NCBI GenBank assembly: GCA_002724505.1 | Contig: PBOV01000128.1 | Location: 1 to 9,558 of the forward strand | From: Rhodospirillaceae bacterium | GTDB taxonomy: Bacteria > Pseudomonadota > Alphaproteobacteria > MPNO01 > UBA2964 | Reading direction: 5' to 3' | DNA length: 9,558 bases | In this document: positions 8,728-9,558 of the stretch, piece by piece | How positions within the stretch are numbered: position 1 is the stretch's first letter | Layout: every line of letters begins with the position of its first letter | Program-made: the position numbers and the translations under genes | The notes under the pieces: model-generated | What the model was told of the DNA's origin: nothing | Seen by the model: only the letters and a program-made list of their open reading frames with translations | Databases searched by the model: none

Positions 8728-9237
8728 ATGGACGCTCAAACATTAATGGTCGTGTTTGGCTTCGCCTGGGGAGCGTGGATTATTTACCGCATTCATAAGC
8801 GTCGCTCGAGCAGAGCTGAACCTACGGCGTCTATAGTAAATAAATCAAAGGACCAACAAGCGGCGATGCCCAGGATTGGAAAACCGGGAACTTTAACTTT
8901 AGAGCAAAGGAAAGAACTCCAAGAAAATAATTTTACTCCTGACAATAATTGGAGCCAAGAGGAGGCAGCATTAATTCTTGATGGAGTAAAATACTTACGG
9001 TTAGTGTGCTCGAAAATTTCATCTCAGAAAGACGGTGACCCGCCCCTCGAAGTTCAAAATGCGTTACTAAAATTTATATTAACTGAGCAAGATATAAGAG
9101 ATCATATAACAAAATGGGGTAATGATAGACGAGCCGGAGAGCTCGGTGCTAGCCCAAAAATACAATTAGAGCTAATTCAAAATCAACAATATGAGAGAGT
9201 GAAAACCGAAGCTCAAAAATATTTTACAGAACAATAA
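8728..9237 (+). CDS. Unrecognised membrane-anchored protein, 169 residues
   Basis: I do not recognise a family. One N-terminal hydrophobic helix at about 5-20 (TLMVVFGFAWGAWIIY) is followed at once by basic HKRRSSR, so the rest is probably cytoplasmic with the helix as an uncleaved anchor. Residues 30-55 are polar and likely disordered. Residues 56-169 are charged and predicted largely helical by eye, with segments at 58-66, 77-99, 107-130 and 144-167 and a single Cys at 94. The start ATG 8728 has TAAGG at 8718-8722, 5 nt away. It follows the pagL-like gene by 22 bp on the same strand, so co-transcription is likely, though a soluble-side anchored protein has no obvious part in lipid A deacylation. 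Codon use resembles its neighbours. Real gene is likely; function unknown. Confidence 0.8.
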   Translation: MDAQTLMVVFGFAWGAWIIYRIHKRRSSRAEPTASIVNKSKDQQAAMPRIGKPGTLTLEQRKELQENNFTPDNNWSQEEAALILDGVKYLRLVCSKISSQKDGDPPLEVQNALLKFILTEQDIRDHITKWGNDRRAGELGASPKIQLELIQNQQYERVKTEAQKYFTEQ

Positions 9238-9451
9238 GGCGAAAATTTTTAAATTTGACGAAAAAATTAAATTGTCTTTTTTTCGAATTTTATTGCATTC
9301 CCGTTAAAAATTCTGAAAAAATAAGTTTAGGTAACACATTATAGATGGGAAACCTTCCAATTTATGGGACCATTCTCTAAATAATGTAGAACCAAAGAGG
9401 TGCTGTAGCCGCTGGCTGCAGCCTATAGAGTAGGTTTGAAAGGACTAAGAG
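9238..9451 (+). promoter_or_regulatory. Structured leader region of the cold-shock gene
   Basis: This 214-bp gap has no credible ORF. Its first ~100 bp are very AT-rich and probably include the promoter; CATTAT at 9337-9342 is only a weak -10 candidate. The second half is less AT-rich and contains a strong hairpin at 9402-9422 and the ribosome binding site AAAGGA at 9439-9444, 7 nt before the ATG. Long structured 5' leaders are established for cspA-family mRNAs in E. coli, where they act in temperature sensing; that this one does so is inference. Confidence 0.45.
9402..9422 (+). other. 9-bp stem-loop in the cold-shock mRNA leader
   Basis: GCTGTAGCC (9402-9410) pairs with GGCTGCAGC (9414-9422) across a 3-nt GCT loop: nine continuous pairs with one G-U wobble. 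No T-tract follows, so it is not a standard intrinsic terminator. An outer pairing of CTCTA (9375-9379) with TAGAG (9426-9430) could enclose it. It ends 29 nt before the start codon and 16 nt before the ribosome binding site. Confidence 0.6.
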
Positions 9452-9558
9452 ATGCCGACTGGAAAAGTTAAATGGTTTAATCCAACTAAAGGATATGGAT
9501 TTATTGAGCCAAGCGATGGCAGCAGAGATGCCTTTGTACATATTTCTGCGGTCGAACG
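9452..9558 (+). CDS. cspA: CspA-family cold-shock protein, truncated by the window end
   Basis: The first 35 complete codons of a cold-shock-domain protein, which binds single-stranded RNA/DNA and acts as an RNA chaperone in the cytosol. [16 protein letters not shown] at 5-20 covers the first strand and RNP1 (KGYGFI, usual KGFGFI). DAFVHIS at 26-32 is RNP2. The family is about 65-70 residues, so roughly half is visible. ATG 9452 is preceded by AAAGGA at 9439-9444. The [10 protein letters not shown] wording is typical of alphaproteobacterial members. It has a long structured leader, described separately. Family identity is firm; whether it is truly cold-induced cannot be seen. Confidence 0.95.
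   Translation, partial: MPTGKVKWFNPTKGYGFIEPSDGSRDAFVHISAVE

Noticed and set aside
9259..9285. Possible terminator CGAAAAAA/TTTTTTCG after the 169-residue gene
   Set aside because: The stem is almost wholly A-T and its 3' arm is the T-run itself, in AT-rich DNA; not distinguishable from chance.

Overview
The window looks like chromosomal DNA of a Gram-negative alphaproteobacterium of moderate to low GC, possibly marine or free-living. The clues are a cold-shock protein with an alphaproteobacterial-style N-terminus ([10 protein letters not shown]), a PagL-type lipid A deacylase (which implies an LPS outer membrane) and a glutathione-dependent formaldehyde dehydrogenase. The species assignment is inference. 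I see no mobile element, phage gene, CRISPR array, tRNA or rRNA.

Region 1 (1-6217) is a divergent metabolic locus. Leftward from a 106-bp intergenic region run an aspartate-dehydrogenase-family enzyme, a crotonase-fold (enoyl-CoA hydratase/isomerase) enzyme and an AMP-forming acyl-CoA ligase that leaves the window. The last two overlap by 11 nt. Rightward run a GhrA-type D-2-hydroxyacid dehydrogenase and two tandem, clearly paralogous MFS transporters whose genes overlap by 4 nt. An imperfect inverted repeat in the shared promoter region is a candidate operator. Together this reads as an uptake-plus-catabolism unit: import of a carboxylate, CoA activation, crotonase chemistry and two NAD(P)-linked redox steps. 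The substrate cannot be read from the sequence, and I recognise no characterised pathway with this gene set.

Region 2 (6218-7575) is a 248-bp AT-rich leader followed by a complete class III alcohol dehydrogenase (FrmA/AdhC), apparently transcribed alone.

Region 3 (7576-9237) holds a 59-residue predicted membrane protein on the minus strand. Divergent from it is an apparent two-gene unit: a PagL-like lipid A 3-O-deacylase with an unusual N-terminal extension, and an unrecognised 169-residue membrane-anchored protein.

Region 4 (9238-9558) is a leader of about 200 nt with a strong 9-bp hairpin near the ribosome binding site, followed by the first 35 codons of a CspA-family cold-shock protein cut by the window end.

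The most notable points are the unassigned divergent pathway locus, the crotonase lacking one of the two usual catalytic glutamates, the colinear tandem MFS pair, the small membrane protein and the structured cold-shock leader.
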